Numbered from the stretch's first letter, positions 43,147 to 53,270 are shown. The stretch: 64,000 nucleotides of DNA from Clostridiales bacterium CHKCI006 (GCA_900018345.1 FCNA01000098.1:50622-114621), one strand, 5' to 3'. Numbers and translations are program-made. The notes: generated from the letters alone by a model not told the origin.

Positions 43147-44189
43147 TTCCGATTCCTCCTCACGAGTGCAACACTATTGAAGCCGATGGCTAAAATAAGA
43201 CTGATCAAACTAATAAGTAGCAAAGCAAAGCGAATGGAAGCATAGAGCATGACATGATTGAGTGTATAGATCAAGGTGAGATATAATACAATCAAAAAGA
43301 TCAGGGACTTCTTGAGCGAAGCTTTTGGCCAACTTTGATGCCATAGGAATACACCTAATGTGATTCGACAAAAGGCACTGGTGATCCAATAGAAGAAAGC
43401 AAAGATATCTAGGTAAACAATATACTGACCAAAATTGATAGCTCGCCAGCTCTCATAGTACACAAAGGGAATTTTTGAAACCAGTAGTCCGAATTGACCG
43501 GTGACGATCAGCGCATCATAGATCAGAGTCAGAAGCAATATCGTAAAAACGCAAATAAAAGATCCTTTTTTGATGGGCTGACTGTTTTCATCAAGATAAA
43601 AAAGCAGCCAGAATGGCTCAAGCAGCATAGCCAGGCATGCTATCCCCAGCATCAGCGGCTGGCTGATGTTCTGTCCACTAAAAGGAATCAGTGCATAGAA
43701 ATCAAATGTTTTATGTTTGGCCAACACAAAGATCAAATACTGGATAGCGATAGGATAGATACTGATGGTAGCCAGATTAAGAAAGGTAGGTATGCCGTGT
43801 TTAAGAACATAGAATATAATAGCAAAAAAGGGAAGAACGAATAAAAAATAGGGTGTTTTTTCTAACCAGCTGGCATTCGTTAGGGTCATCGTAAAAACTA
43901 AGCATAAAAACGTACTTGTCAAGGTGGCAATTCTTAGGAAAATGCGAATCAGCCGGCTGTTTCGATAACTCTCTTTCCACTTTTTTAAATGGACCGGTTG
44001 GGCTAGAAAGTAAATGAGAAAACCGACGGGTATGAGCAGGATGGCAACCAGTGTCATGGCGATCCAGCCCCATTTGCCTGCCGATTGAAAAACGAAGCGG
44101 GCAAGAATTCGGTTTATATAAAAGTTACTCGCAATCAGAAATAAAATAAGATAAGACAGGGAAGCTTGCTTTTTTTGCTGCATATTCAT
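43143..44189 (-). CDS. gerAB: spore germination receptor B subunit, GerAB family (APC-type)
   Basis: About 348 residues with ten predicted membrane helices, an APC-superfamily fold that is the likely germinant-binding subunit. It begins with a short polar stretch and SLSYLILFLIASNFYINRIL. It heads the operon and overlaps gerAA by four bases. The start is uncertain: ATG 44189, ATG 44183 or GTG 44192; GGTGAT at 44193-44188 would best serve ATG 44183. A sigma-G-like promoter lies just upstream. Confidence 0.88.
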   Translation of the reverse strand: MNMQQKKQASLSYLILFLIASNFYINRILARFVFQSAGKWGWIAMTLVAILLIPVGFLIYFLAQPVHLKKWKESYRNSRLIRIFLRIATLTSTFLCLVFTMTLTNASWLEKTPYFLFVLPFFAIIFYVLKHGIPTFLNLATISIYPIAIQYLIFVLAKHKTFDFYALIPFSGQNISQPLMLGIACLAMLLEPFWLLFYLDENSQPIKKGSFICVFTILLLTLIYDALIVTGQFGLLVSKIPFVYYESWRAINFGQYIVYLDIFAFFYWITSAFCRITLGVFLWHQSWPKASLKKSLIFLIVLYLTLIYTLNHVMLYASIRFALLLISLISLILAIGFNSVALVRRNRK

Positions 44190-44198
44190 CACCAGCTA

Positions 44199-44227
44199 TA
44201 GTATGAACAATTTCTCAGCGGTTAAAC
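44199..44227 (-). promoter_or_regulatory. possible sigma-G type promoter of the gerBAC operon
   Basis: Minus-strand CATACTA (44205-44199) fits the sigma-G -10 consensus CATNNTA, with GTTTA (near the GYATR -35 consensus) about 17 bp upstream. The expected start site leaves only a few leader bases before ATG 44183, so the call is tentative. Confidence 0.3.
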
Positions 44228-44245
44228 CAAGCTTTCATCTTTTAG

Positions 44246-44274
44246 TTGTTAATTGGATTAGAATTTGTTATAAT
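44246..44274 (+). promoter_or_regulatory. promoter of lepA
   Basis: -35 TTGTTA (44246-44251), 17-bp spacer, -10 TATAAT (44269-44274) with an extended TGT. Confidence 0.8.
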
Positions 44275-44298
44275 CAAGCAGAAAGCAGGTGAAAAAAG

Positions 44299-46107
44299 AT
44301 GGACTTTGATCAGACAAAAATTCGAAATTTTTCTATTATTGCCCATATTGACCATGGAAAATCAACCCTGGCGGATCGTATCTTACAGTTAACAGGAGCG
44401 GTTTCAAATCGTGAGATGAAAGACCAGCTGCTCGATTCTATGGATCTGGAAAGAGAGAGAGGGATTACGATCAAGCTGAATGCCGTCCAATTGCATTACC
44501 AGGCAAAGGATGGTGAGATCTATCTTTTGCATTTGATCGATACACCGGGTCATGTCGACTTCACCTATGAAGTTTCACGTTCTTTGGCAGCCTGTGAAGG
44601 CGCAGTGCTCGTTGTTGATGCGGCTCAGGGCGTGGAAGCGCAGACGCTGGCAAACGTCTTTCTGGCCCTGGATAATAACCTTGAGATCATTCCGGTCATC
44701 AATAAAATTGATTTGCCTAGTGCGCAACCGGATCTAGTCAAACAGGAAATTGAAGATGTGATCGGTCTTCCAGCGGACGATGCACCGCTGATTTCAGCTA
44801 AAAGCGGACTGAACATTGAGCAGGTCCTCGAACAGATCGTTGAAAGAGTGCCAGCACCTTCAGGACGTAGTGATCATCCGACGCAGGCGCTGATCTTTGA
44901 TTCCTATTATGATTCATATCGCGGTGTCATCGTATTGGTTCGTATCATGGAAGGCAGCATTCGTGTAGGCGATCATATTCATTTCATGGCCAGTGGCGCT
45001 GACTATGAAGTGTTGGAAGTTGGTGTACATACCCCTAAAGAAGTAAAGAAAGACATTCTTCACTGTGGTGAGGTAGGCTGGATCTCAGCATCTATCAAAT
45101 CGATCCAGGATGTCCATGTCGGGGATACCATTACGACCGAAGAAAATCCTTCCGATCAGGCGTTGCCTGGGTATCGCCGTTTGAATCCGATGGTCTTTTG
45201 TGGTCTGTATCCGGTCGATAATGCCCGCTATGGAGATTTGCGTGAAGCCTTAGAAAAGATTCAGCTGAGCGATTCAAGTCTGCAGTTTGAAGCAGAAACG
45301 TCTCAGGCGCTCGGTTTTGGTTTCCGTTGCGGCTTTTTAGGTCTCTTGCATATGGATGTCATTCAGGAGCGACTCGAACGTGAATTTAATCTAGATTTGA
45401 TCGCGACAGCGCCTTCGGTCGTGTATCATGCCTATTTGACTGACCGAACGATGGTTGAGGTAGATAATCCGGCAAAATTACCTTCTGCTCAAGTGCTGGA
45501 ACATATTGAAGAACCTTATGTCAAGGCCAGCATTATGACGCCGCAGGATTATATCGGTGCCATTATGGAACTGTGCCAAAATAAAAGAGGGGATTATATC
45601 AATATCGAATACATTGACGATACACGTGTCAATGTCATTTATGAGATTCCTTTAGCCGAGATCGTGTATGATTTCTTTGATAAATTAAAATCAGTGACCA
45701 AAGGCTATGCTTCCTTTGACTATGAGTTGTCCGGGTATAAGACCAGTCAGCTCGTCAAGATGGATATCTTATTAAATGGAGAGATTGTCGATGCGCTTTC
45801 TAGTATTGTCCATAAGGACTTTGCTTACCAGCGCGGCAGACTGATCTGTGAGAAATTAAAAGATCTGATACCTAGACAGCTTTTCGAAGTGCCTGTGCAG
45901 GCGGCGATTGGCGGAAAGATCATTGCCCGAACCAATATCAAGGCGATGCGTAAAAACGTTCTGGCTAAGTGTTATGGCGGTGATATCTCCCGAAAGAAGA
46001 AGCTGTTAGAGAAACAAAAAGAAGGAAAAAAACGCATGAAGGCGGTCGGCAGTGTGGAAATTCCACAGGAAGCCTTTATGGCTGTTCTTTCCGTTGATGA
46101 TGATTAG
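44299..46107 (+). CDS. lepA: elongation factor 4 (LepA)
   Basis: Translational GTPase that acts on stalled or mistranslocated ribosomes. 602 residues. G1 is [10 protein letters not shown]3 DTPGHVDF, G4 NKIDL and G5 SAKSG. The LepA-specific C-terminal domain has [24 protein letters not shown] text and ends [25 protein letters not shown] precedes ATG 44299. It is transcribed alone from its own promoter and ended by a terminator that begins in its stop codon. Confidence 0.97.
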   Translation: MDFDQTKIRNFSIIAHIDHGKSTLADRILQLTGAVSNREMKDQLLDSMDLERERGITIKLNAVQLHYQAKDGEIYLLHLIDTPGHVDFTYEVSRSLAACEGAVLVVDAAQGVEAQTLANVFLALDNNLEIIPVINKIDLPSAQPDLVKQEIEDVIGLPADDAPLISAKSGLNIEQVLEQIVERVPAPSGRSDHPTQALIFDSYYDSYRGVIVLVRIMEGSIRVGDHIHFMASGADYEVLEVGVHTPKEVKKDILHCGEVGWISASIKSIQDVHVGDTITTEENPSDQALPGYRRLNPMVFCGLYPVDNARYGDLREALEKIQLSDSSLQFEAETSQALGFGFRCGFLGLLHMDVIQERLEREFNLDLIATAPSVVYHAYLTDRTMVEVDNPAKLPSAQVLEHIEEPYVKASIMTPQDYIGAIMELCQNKRGDYINIEYIDDTRVNVIYEIPLAEIVYDFFDKLKSVTKGYASFDYELSGYKTSQLVKMDILLNGEIVDALSSIVHKDFAYQRGRLICEKLKDLIPRQLFEVPVQAAIGGKIIARTNIKAMRKNVLAKCYGGDISRKKKLLEKQKEGKKRMKAVGSVEIPQEAFMAVLSVDDD

Positions 46108-46129
46108 AGCTGTTTTACAGCTCTATTTT
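46106..46129 (+). terminator. terminator of lepA
   Basis: Stem AGAGCTGT (46106-46113) with ACAGCTCT (46117-46124), loop TTT, then ATTTTG. Confidence 0.85.
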
Positions 46130-46206
46130 GCTGAATTGATGGAAATGACAGGGTATTTAGTGTATAATAAGAAATGATAATTAAAATATGAAGAAGAGGT
46201 GACATA

Positions 46207-47898
46207 ATGGAAGACAAAATCAAATTTGTGGCTCTGGGCGGACAGGCGGAAAATGGGAAAAGCATGTACGTCTTCGAAATCAATGATAAGATCTTTGTCA
46301 TTGATACAGGCTTCAAATTCCCTGAGCAGGATAAGCTGGGGGTAGATATTATTATTCCAAATTTTGACTATTTAAAAGATAATAAAGCGCGTATTTCAGC
46401 CATTATTATTACCCATGGACACGATGATGTCATGCAGGCACTAGGTTATATCCTGGAAGAAGTCAAGGCTCCGGTCTATGCACCTAACCTGACAGCCAAT
46501 CTGATTGAGGATATGATCGAACAGCATAATAATCATAATCATACCCATATTCAACTGGATCTGCACCGCGTGAAACGAGATGCCGATATCGAGATTGATG
46601 GGGTTCCGGTTTCCTTTTTCCCTTTGACCCATTCCATTCCTGGAAGCGTTGGGGTAGCGATTCATACGACCCAGGGAGCGCTGGTTTATACGGGTGAATC
46701 GATCATTGACTTTGGTGCACCAGAAGGCTTCCGCTCCAATCTGCAAAAGATGATGGACATTGGTAAGTCTGGCGTACTGGCTCTTTTTGTAGAATCTTCT
46801 TATGCATCCAAGGATGGTTACACTTCGCCTAATCACAAATTGACAAGTAAGATTGAACCCATCTTTGAAGATGCCCAAGGCAGAATTATCATTTCAGCCT
46901 ATGCACAGAATATTTTCAGGATTCGCGAGATCATCGAACTGACGCGCAAGTATCAGCGTCGTTTAGTGCTCTATGGACGCAATAAACATGACAATACCAA
47001 TGCTTTATTCCGTATCAGTCAGCATTTACCAAAACCTGTCCTGGAGATACCAGCCGAAAACTTAGGAACCAAAGCCATGGTCGGTGATCCTGCCTACGAC
47101 GATTCGCTTGTTGTTCTAGTTACAGGAACCAGCCATAACATTTATCACGATCTTTGCGATATCATTGATGGTGGTGATGCTTCACTGAAGCTAAAACCGA
47201 CTGATACGATCATTGTGGCTTCACCGGTATTACCAGGTACGGAGAAGATTGCCAATCGTGCTCAGAACGAGCTCTATCGCACGAATGCTAATATCCATTT
47301 ATTGAAAAACAAAGATCTGTATTCGATGCATGCTTCGATTGAGGATATCAAGGTCTATATCCAGACCTTTAATCCTAAATACTACGTTCCTATCAAAGGG
47401 GAGTATCAACATTTTGTAGCGAATGCCAATGTCGCTAAAAGCATGGGAATCGACGATGATCATATCCTGCTTTTAGACAATGGTGAAAAGATCACTTTTG
47501 AAAATGGTGAACGTCTGCCTGGTTTTGAACAGGTGGCGGTCGAAAGCGTGATGATCGATGGCATCGGTGTAGGGGACGTGGGTACGAAAGTGATCGATGA
47601 TCGTATTCAACTGTCCAACGACGGGGTCGTCATTATCGGCATGACCGTTGATCAGAAAACAAAGCAGATCCTGACTTTGACCGATGTTCAGACACGCGGC
47701 TTTATCTATTTGAAGGATGCGGATTATATTGTTAAAGAAATCATCCGTTTATCTGAGGAAGAAATTGAAAAGGCACGAACAGCGCATATGGATGATCTGA
47801 CCGAGACACGCATGACCATTCGTGACCGCACGATTCGTTATATCTTAAAAGAAACTGGCAAGAAACCGGTTGTTCTGCCTGTCATTATTGAAGTTTAA
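46207..47898 (+). CDS. rnj: ribonuclease J
   Basis: Beta-CASP metallo-beta-lactamase RNase (endo- and 5'-exonuclease) for RNA processing and decay. 563 residues. The MBL motif usually HxHxDH reads THGHDDVMQA here, with an Asp-Val in place of Asp-His. Another ligand is in PLTHSIPGSVGVAI, and the beta-CASP insert has YTGESIIDFG and ESSYASKDGYTSPNH. The family end KPVVLPVIIEV is present. A single RNase J gene is seen in the window. The -10 TATAAT at 46163-46168 lacks a clear -35. Confidence 0.9.
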   Translation: MEDKIKFVALGGQAENGKSMYVFEINDKIFVIDTGFKFPEQDKLGVDIIIPNFDYLKDNKARISAIIITHGHDDVMQALGYILEEVKAPVYAPNLTANLIEDMIEQHNNHNHTHIQLDLHRVKRDADIEIDGVPVSFFPLTHSIPGSVGVAIHTTQGALVYTGESIIDFGAPEGFRSNLQKMMDIGKSGVLALFVESSYASKDGYTSPNHKLTSKIEPIFEDAQGRIIISAYAQNIFRIREIIELTRKYQRRLVLYGRNKHDNTNALFRISQHLPKPVLEIPAENLGTKAMVGDPAYDDSLVVLVTGTSHNIYHDLCDIIDGGDASLKLKPTDTIIVASPVLPGTEKIANRAQNELYRTNANIHLLKNKDLYSMHASIEDIKVYIQTFNPKYYVPIKGEYQHFVANANVAKSMGIDDDHILLLDNGEKITFENGERLPGFEQVAVESVMIDGIGVGDVGTKVIDDRIQLSNDGVVIIGMTVDQKTKQILTLTDVQTRGFIYLKDADYIVKEIIRLSEEEIEKARTAHMDDLTETRMTIRDRTIRYILKETGKKPVVLPVIIEV

Positions 47899-47920
47899 GG
47901 AACATTTTTGTTCCTTTTCT
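47897..47920 (+). terminator. terminator of the RNase J gene
   Basis: Stem AAGGAAC (47897-47903) with GTTCCTT (47910-47916), then TTCTTTT. Confidence 0.8.
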
Positions 47921-47971
47921 TTTCGCTATAAATCTGATACAATAGACGATAAAGAAAGAAGGTGAGCGGGG

Positions 47972-50197
47972 TTGGCTAAAGCTAAAAAAAGAAAGAAATC
48001 GAAAAAGAAGAATAAAAATGAAGAACTGCAAATGCGTCTATTCTCGATGCTTGTTCTCTTTTTAGATATTGTGGCCTGTCTGCGCCTGGGAACTGTCGGT
48101 CGTTTTATAGACGGGGTCGTAATCTATCTATTAGGAAATTTTGCCGGGCTTTTTTATGGTATCCTCGTTTTATTGTCAGGTTATGTTCTGTTTAGTGCTA
48201 AACTACCACAGCTAGGTGGACCTAAACAGGTAGGTTGCTATTTGTTGGTAGCCGCTTTGATGATATTAGCTAGCGCGCCAGCCGATCATCGCATTGTTGG
48301 TATGGATGTTCTGACGCTCTATCAGATGCAGGCTGAAGCCGGTCATGCGGGCTTGGTCGGTGCCATGGTATATAGTGTTTTAAGCACTTTGTTTGCTTAT
48401 ATGGGTTCTATGATTGCAGCTGTCTTTATCGGGATTGCCGGAGTCGGACTCATTCTTGGAAAAACCTATTTTGAATGGATGCAGCGGCGGGTGAAAGCAG
48501 GAACTGCCTCTTTAAAAGAAAAAGCTCAGGAAGTTAAGCCACTCGCTATTTTTGAGAAGAAAAAGCCTTTATTTTTTCCAGATCGTAGTTTTGATGATCC
48601 ACATCCTGAACCAGAAGAGCCAGAACCAATGCCAGAGATTATTTTAGGCAAAAAAGAGAGCATCAAGCTTGAACCAGAACCAACACAGGAAAGACCGGAA
48701 ACCACGCAGGTTAAAGATACAGAACCTGCTTTGATCAGGGAACCTGTGCCTGACAAGGAGTCAACGCCTTATCGGTTGCCGTCGCTCTCTTTGTTAGATC
48801 GTCCTTCCGGACCGACTCAATCAAAAAAAGAAGTACAGCAGTTTGCTTTAAATAATGCGAAGCGTCTGACGACGGTCCTGCACGAATTTGGGGTATCTGC
48901 TTCGGTCAGTGAAATCTATATCGGTCCCTCCATTACCAAGTATGAACTGAAACTGGAGACCGGGACACGTGTCAATAAGATCTCCTCTTTGCAGGATGAT
49001 ATCAAAATGGCCTTGGCAGCCAAGGATATCCGTATTGAAGCACCGATTCCGGGCAAAGCCGCCGTGGGGGTCGAAATCCCGAATTTAGAAGCCACTACCG
49101 TTCATTTTATTGATGTCTTGAAGGATATTCCGGAAAATAAAAAAGACAGCCCACTGTTGGTGCCCTTAGGTAAGGATGTGACCGGTCTATCTGTTTTTGC
49201 AGAGCTTGATAAAATGCCCCATTTATTGATTGCAGGAGCAACCGGATCCGGAAAATCTGTCTGTGTCAATAGTATCATCTGTTCATTGCTGATGCGCACA
49301 ACACCTGATCAGGTGAAACTGATGCTGGTGGACCCTAAAAAAGTCGAATTAAGTAATTATAATGGGATACCGCATCTTTTAGCACCTGTCATAACGGATC
49401 CTAAGAAGGCTGCCAAAGCGCTGCGCGTCGTGGTTGAAGAAATGGATCGTCGCTATGAACTTTTTGCGGCCAGTAATGCACGGAACATTAGTGGTTACAA
49501 TACCAAAGTTCATCAGTATAATCAGGATCATCAGGATGATCCGCATGAGGTCCTGCCTTTTATCGTAGTGATCCTGGATGAAGTGGCTGATTTGATGATG
49601 GTTGCCAGCAAGGACGTTGAAGATTGTATTATGCGTATTTCACAGATGGCCCGTGCAGCCGGCATTCATCTGATCGTTGCAACCCAGCGTCCTTCAACGG
49701 ATGTTATTACCGGTGTTGTTAAAGCCAACATCCCTTCCAGAATCGCTTTTGCCGTGTCTTCGTCTATCGACTCTCGTACGATCCTTGATGCTTCCGGAGC
49801 AGAAAAACTTTTGGGAAAAGGGGATATGCTGTTTTCACCCATGGGAGCCAGTGCACCGGTGCGTGTGCAGGGAACTTTTGTCTCTGATGATGAGGTCGCG
49901 CGGATCGTTGATGCTGTTTCCAGTCAAAAAAAGGTCGAATATGAACAGAAATTTGTCGATCTGAACACCGGTCAGTCATCCTCAACTTATGAAGAAGAGG
50001 ATGAAGAATATGAAAAGTGTCGAGATTTTGTCATCACCAGTCAGAAAGCGAGTGCTTCTTTACTGCAACGGCAATTTCGGATAGGTTATAATAAGGCTGC
50101 TCGGATCATTGACCAGCTGGAAGCCAATGGTGTTATTGGACCTCAGATTGGTTCTAAGCCGCGTGAAGTCTATATTCGAAAATATGAAGAAGAATAG
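47972..50197 (+). CDS. spoIIIE: DNA translocase FtsK/SpoIIIE
   Basis: 741 residues. A basic N-terminal tail and four membrane helices (about 25-165) anchor it at the septum. A Pro/Glu-rich linker (about 205-265) follows, then the motor: Walker A GATGSGKSVCVNS, Walker B VVILDEVADLMM and the sensor segment LIVATQRPSTDVITG. The C-terminal gamma winged helix (SASLLQRQFRIGYNKAARII) reads chromosome polarity sites. In a spore former this protein pumps the chromosome into the forespore. Translation starts at TTG 47972 with SD AAGGTGAG. An extended -10 TGA-TACAAT lies at 47935-47943. Confidence 0.95.
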   Translation: MAKAKKRKKSKKKNKNEELQMRLFSMLVLFLDIVACLRLGTVGRFIDGVVIYLLGNFAGLFYGILVLLSGYVLFSAKLPQLGGPKQVGCYLLVAALMILASAPADHRIVGMDVLTLYQMQAEAGHAGLVGAMVYSVLSTLFAYMGSMIAAVFIGIAGVGLILGKTYFEWMQRRVKAGTASLKEKAQEVKPLAIFEKKKPLFFPDRSFDDPHPEPEEPEPMPEIILGKKESIKLEPEPTQERPETTQVKDTEPALIREPVPDKESTPYRLPSLSLLDRPSGPTQSKKEVQQFALNNAKRLTTVLHEFGVSASVSEIYIGPSITKYELKLETGTRVNKISSLQDDIKMALAAKDIRIEAPIPGKAAVGVEIPNLEATTVHFIDVLKDIPENKKDSPLLVPLGKDVTGLSVFAELDKMPHLLIAGATGSGKSVCVNSIICSLLMRTTPDQVKLMLVDPKKVELSNYNGIPHLLAPVITDPKKAAKALRVVVEEMDRRYELFAASNARNISGYNTKVHQYNQDHQDDPHEVLPFIVVILDEVADLMMVASKDVEDCIMRISQMARAAGIHLIVATQRPSTDVITGVVKANIPSRIAFAVSSSIDSRTILDASGAEKLLGKGDMLFSPMGASAPVRVQGTFVSDDEVARIVDAVSSQKKVEYEQKFVDLNTGQSSSTYEEEDEEYEKCRDFVITSQKASASLLQRQFRIGYNKAARIIDQLEANGVIGPQIGSKPREVYIRKYEEE

Positions 50198-50228
50198 GGA
50201 TCTGTCAGCCACTGTCAGATCCTTTTTT
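50198..50228 (+). terminator. terminator of spoIIIE
   Basis: Stem GGATCTG (50198-50204) with CAGATCC (50216-50222), then six T residues. Confidence 0.85.
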
Positions 50229-50297
50229 GATTAAAATCATATTATTAGTAAGAAAAAAAGAGTATAATAAAAGCATGTGAATAAAGGAGAGTGTGTT

Positions 50298-51575
50298 ATG
50301 AGTGAATTTAATCAATCCTTAAATGGCTGCATGCTGCATGTGACCAATACGGATAAATTTAAAACGAAAGTCATCTCAATCAAACTGCGGCAGGATCTTG
50401 ATCGCAAGACCACGACCATGCGTTCTCTTCTAGCCATGTGTCTGCTTGGTGGAACAGCGAAACTGCCGGGAATGCAGCAGTTATCGATTGCTTTAGATCA
50501 ATTGTATGGCGCCAGCATGGCAACGAATGTCTCTAGTAAAGGCAAAGCGCAGATCATTCATCTGACATCTACCTTTGTGGATGATCTGTATCTTGTCGAA
50601 AATGAGGGTCTGTTTGAAAAACAGTTAAGTCTTTTACATGATATTTTATTCGATCCTTATTTAGAAAATGGCGTTTTTGCCAGTGCGTATGTTGATTTAA
50701 AGAAAAGAGAACTAAAAGAACGTTTACAGGCACTAAAAGACGATAAATATAGTTATGCCTTGGATCGCACGATGGCCCTGATGGGTGAAAATGATTATTT
50801 AGGGATTTCGGGCGTCGGTTATTTAGAAGATATCGATGCGATCAGTGCAGCGGATCTCTATGCTTATTTCCAGCAGTGTCTTACTAATGATACAATTGAC
50901 ATTTATGCAGTCGGTCATTTCAGCGACGAACAGATTGCGCTTTTTAAGACCTACTTTGATTTTTCAAAACGTAAGCGTTCCTATTTGTCCTGCTATACTT
51001 TCCAATCCTTGCGTGCGTCGCTGCTGGATGTGGTTGAGAAACAGAGCATCACGCAGTCCAAGCTGAATTTAGGATTTACCTGTCAGACGGACTTTTTGAG
51101 TGAAGATCATCCGGCGATGACTATTTTCAACGGCTTGTTTGGCGGCTTTTCTCATTCACGCCTGTTTAAGACCGTACGCGAAGCCAACAGCCTCTGTTAT
51201 TACATTTCCAGCTCATACGATGCGTTCAATGGCATTGTGCTGGTAAGCAGTGGCATCGAAGGGAATCAGGCAGATCGTGTCAGAGAGCTCGTCTTAAAAG
51301 AGCTTAAAGATATTCAGGATGGTCATGTTAATGCACAGGAACTCGCTATTACCAAAAGAATGTTTGAAAACAGTCTGCGTAAATCTCAGGATGAGGCTGG
51401 CAACATCATTTATATGAAATACAATCGTGATTTAGCCGGAAAAGTAGAGAGCAGTGAGGCCTACTTGGAAAAGCTGCTGGCTGTAGAAGCTGAGGATGTG
51501 GTACGTGTCGCCAAAAAAATGAAGCTGGATACAGTCTTTTTACTGGAAGGAGCAGGTGAAAATGGAAATCTTTGA
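50298..51575 (+). CDS. M16-family peptidase-like protein, inactive subunit (YmfF type)
   Basis: 425 residues of the M16 (pitrilysin) fold. The zinc motif HxxEH is absent from its N-terminal domain, where LLAMCLLGGTAKLPGMQQLS stands instead. The later helper segment is present (GGFSHSRLFKTVREANSLCY). It probably pairs with the next protein, which has the motif, as in B. subtilis YmfF/YmfH. ATG 50298 has SD AAAGGAG; GTG 50277 is too far upstream. The C-terminal coding end overlaps the next start. Confidence 0.85.
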   Translation: MSEFNQSLNGCMLHVTNTDKFKTKVISIKLRQDLDRKTTTMRSLLAMCLLGGTAKLPGMQQLSIALDQLYGASMATNVSSKGKAQIIHLTSTFVDDLYLVENEGLFEKQLSLLHDILFDPYLENGVFASAYVDLKKRELKERLQALKDDKYSYALDRTMALMGENDYLGISGVGYLEDIDAISAADLYAYFQQCLTNDTIDIYAVGHFSDEQIALFKTYFDFSKRKRSYLSCYTFQSLRASLLDVVEKQSITQSKLNLGFTCQTDFLSEDHPAMTIFNGLFGGFSHSRLFKTVREANSLCYYISSSYDAFNGIVLVSSGIEGNQADRVRELVLKELKDIQDGHVNAQELAITKRMFENSLRKSQDEAGNIIYMKYNRDLAGKVESSEAYLEKLLAVEAEDVVRVAKKMKLDTVFLLEGAGENGNL

Positions 51576-52845
51576 TTATACGACTTTAAAAGAGCGCTTA
51601 TATCATGAAAAAATGCCTAATGGCTTAGAGGTCTACCTTCTTAAAAAAGAGGGATTTAGTAAAACATATGGTCTTTTTGCGACTAAGTTTGGCAGCATCG
51701 ATACCCGGTTTGTACCTTTAGGACAAACAGAGATGGTAAAGGTACCTGATGGCGTCGCTCATTTTCTTGAACATAAGATGTTTGAAATGCCGGATGGAGA
51801 TGCCAGTGACGCTTTCTCGCGGCTCGGCGCAGCAACCAATGCATTTACTTCTTCAAGCCGCACGGCTTACCTTTTCTCTACGGGGGAACGTGAGCTGGAA
51901 TGCACGGAACTTTTACTCGACTTTGTACAGGATATTTATCTGACTGAAAAGAACGTAGAGAAAGAGAAGGGAATCATTTGTCAGGAAATCAAGATGTATG
52001 ATGATGATCCTGACTGGCAAAACTATTTTGGTGCAATTCGCAACCTCTATGTTTCGCATCCAGTGGCTGTCGATATCGCAGGTACCTGTGAATCGGTGAA
52101 TGCTACTCAGATTACAGATCTGGAAACTTGCTACCGGACGTTCTATCATCCTTCAAATATGGTTCTGTTTGTCGTTGGACATATTGAGCCTGAACAAATG
52201 ATGGAGATGATCCGGAAGAACCAGGCAGCAAAAATATTTGCTAATCCGGTTCCTATCAAGAGAGAGAAGATCAATGAACCTGATGAGATTGCCAGTGCCA
52301 AAACAGTGACCGAAATGGATGTAGTAATGCCTAAGCTAACACTTGCAATCAAGGTCAATGATCTGCCTGAAACACCTTACGCTCGCATCCGTCGGGAACT
52401 ATCGATGAATATCATCATGGATCTGCTCTTCTCAAAAAGCAGCAGCTTATATCATGAATGGTTGGGCAAGGGATTGATCAATGATACCTTTGGCGGGTTC
52501 TTTACACAGGAACGCGATTATTCTTATATTCAAATAGGTGGCGATACAGCCAAACCTGATGTACTAGAGCAGGCGCTGAAGGAACTTGTGAAACAGTTGC
52601 CTGATTATCCTTTCGAAGAAGCGGACTTTGAAAGAATCCGCAAAAAAACGATGGGTAACTTTATCATGATGTTTAACTCACCGGAGAATATTGCAAACTT
52701 ATTTATACGCTATCATTTTGAAGGATTCAGTGCCTTTGAGCTGATCGATGTCTTAAATGACCTGACTTTCCAGGACCTCAATGATGCCAAGCAATGCTTC
52801 AAGATCGATCTGGCAACCATTCATCTAGTAAATCCACGCCAATAA
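51562..52845 (+). CDS. M16-family zinc peptidase, active subunit (YmfH type)
   Basis: 427 residues. The zinc motif HFLEH lies at residues 67-71, and the third ligand Glu is in the helix EKEKGIICQEIKMYDDDP. The C-terminal half is the second M16 domain. With the preceding gene it forms an active/inactive heterodimer pair. ATG 51562 has SD AAGGAG at 51547-51552 and overlaps the upstream gene by 14 bases. Location behind spoIIIE resembles B. subtilis. The natural substrate is not known. Confidence 0.88.
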   Translation: MEIFDYTTLKERLYHEKMPNGLEVYLLKKEGFSKTYGLFATKFGSIDTRFVPLGQTEMVKVPDGVAHFLEHKMFEMPDGDASDAFSRLGAATNAFTSSSRTAYLFSTGERELECTELLLDFVQDIYLTEKNVEKEKGIICQEIKMYDDDPDWQNYFGAIRNLYVSHPVAVDIAGTCESVNATQITDLETCYRTFYHPSNMVLFVVGHIEPEQMMEMIRKNQAAKIFANPVPIKREKINEPDEIASAKTVTEMDVVMPKLTLAIKVNDLPETPYARIRRELSMNIIMDLLFSKSSSLYHEWLGKGLINDTFGGFFTQERDYSYIQIGGDTAKPDVLEQALKELVKQLPDYPFEEADFERIRKKTMGNFIMMFNSPENIANLFIRYHFEGFSAFELIDVLNDLTFQDLNDAKQCFKIDLATIHLVNPRQ

Positions 52846-52846
52846 A

Positions 52847-52868
52847 AAAAGCACCATTCGGTGCTTTT
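52847..52868. terminator. bidirectional terminator between the M16 pair and the DUF896 gene
   Basis: Stem AAAAGCACC (52847-52855) with GGTGCTTTT (52860-52868), loop ATTC; flanked by A and T runs. Confidence 0.88.
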
Positions 52869-53092
52869 TAATTAACTGTTTTCTTTTTTTTCTTTGGAGT
52901 CACATCATTTCCCAATGGGTCAATGACGCGAATATGTTCAAGCTGACTAGCGAAGCCGCTGCGGAATGCCTGAAGATACTGTGCACGTAATTCCTGCTGT
53001 TCATGCGTTTCGGCATCGCTTAGGCCTTCTGTTTTTTTCTTGTGTGCCAGCTCATTGATTCTGGCAATCAGCTTTGCATCAATATTTGCCAT
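52868..53092 (-). CDS. DUF896 family protein (YnzC-like)
   Basis: 74 residues. It matches the DUF896 layout: INELAHKKKTEGLSDAE, a second helix QQELRAQYLQAFRSGF and the ending IRVIDPLGNDVTP with a basic tail. The family folds as a two-helix hairpin of unknown function. In B. subtilis ynzC lies next to tkt; here it is near tkt but in the opposite orientation. ATG 53092 has SD AAAGG. The 6S RNA gene ends only about 18 bases before the start, so it may be transcribed by read-through. Confidence 0.9.
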   Translation of the reverse strand: MANIDAKLIARINELAHKKKTEGLSDAETHEQQELRAQYLQAFRSGFASQLEHIRVIDPLGNDVTPKKKKKTVN

Positions 53093-53109
53093 GATGATCA
53101 ACCTTTCTG

Positions 53110-53264
53110 GATAAGACCCGGGAGCAATAGATTATCCCCTGTTTGAACAGGTGGGAATCTTGAAAACAACTTTAGGATCCCTACTCATAGGCAGGTTTTC
53201 AACACCATTGCATCTATCCGATTCCCTTATCTAAAATGTAGGAAATTTAAAAAACTCCCAGGTC
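53110..53264 (-). ncRNA. ssrS: 6S RNA
   Basis: Transcript of about 155 nt on the minus strand. The predicted first base (53264) begins GACCTGGGAG (53264-53255), which closes with CTCCCGGGTC (53124-53115), one G-U pair, near the 3' end. The middle opens into a large bubble; its 3' side holds the small hairpin CCTGTTCAAACAGG (53151-53138). Beyond it GGGAATC pairs with GATTCCC, TTGAAAAC with GTTTTCAA, and an apical CCTATGAGTAGG stem follows. A long rod with a central bubble mimicking an open promoter is the 6S hallmark. It is somewhat shorter than the 190-nt B. subtilis 6S. Confidence 0.8.
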
Positions 53265-53270
53265 ATGTTC

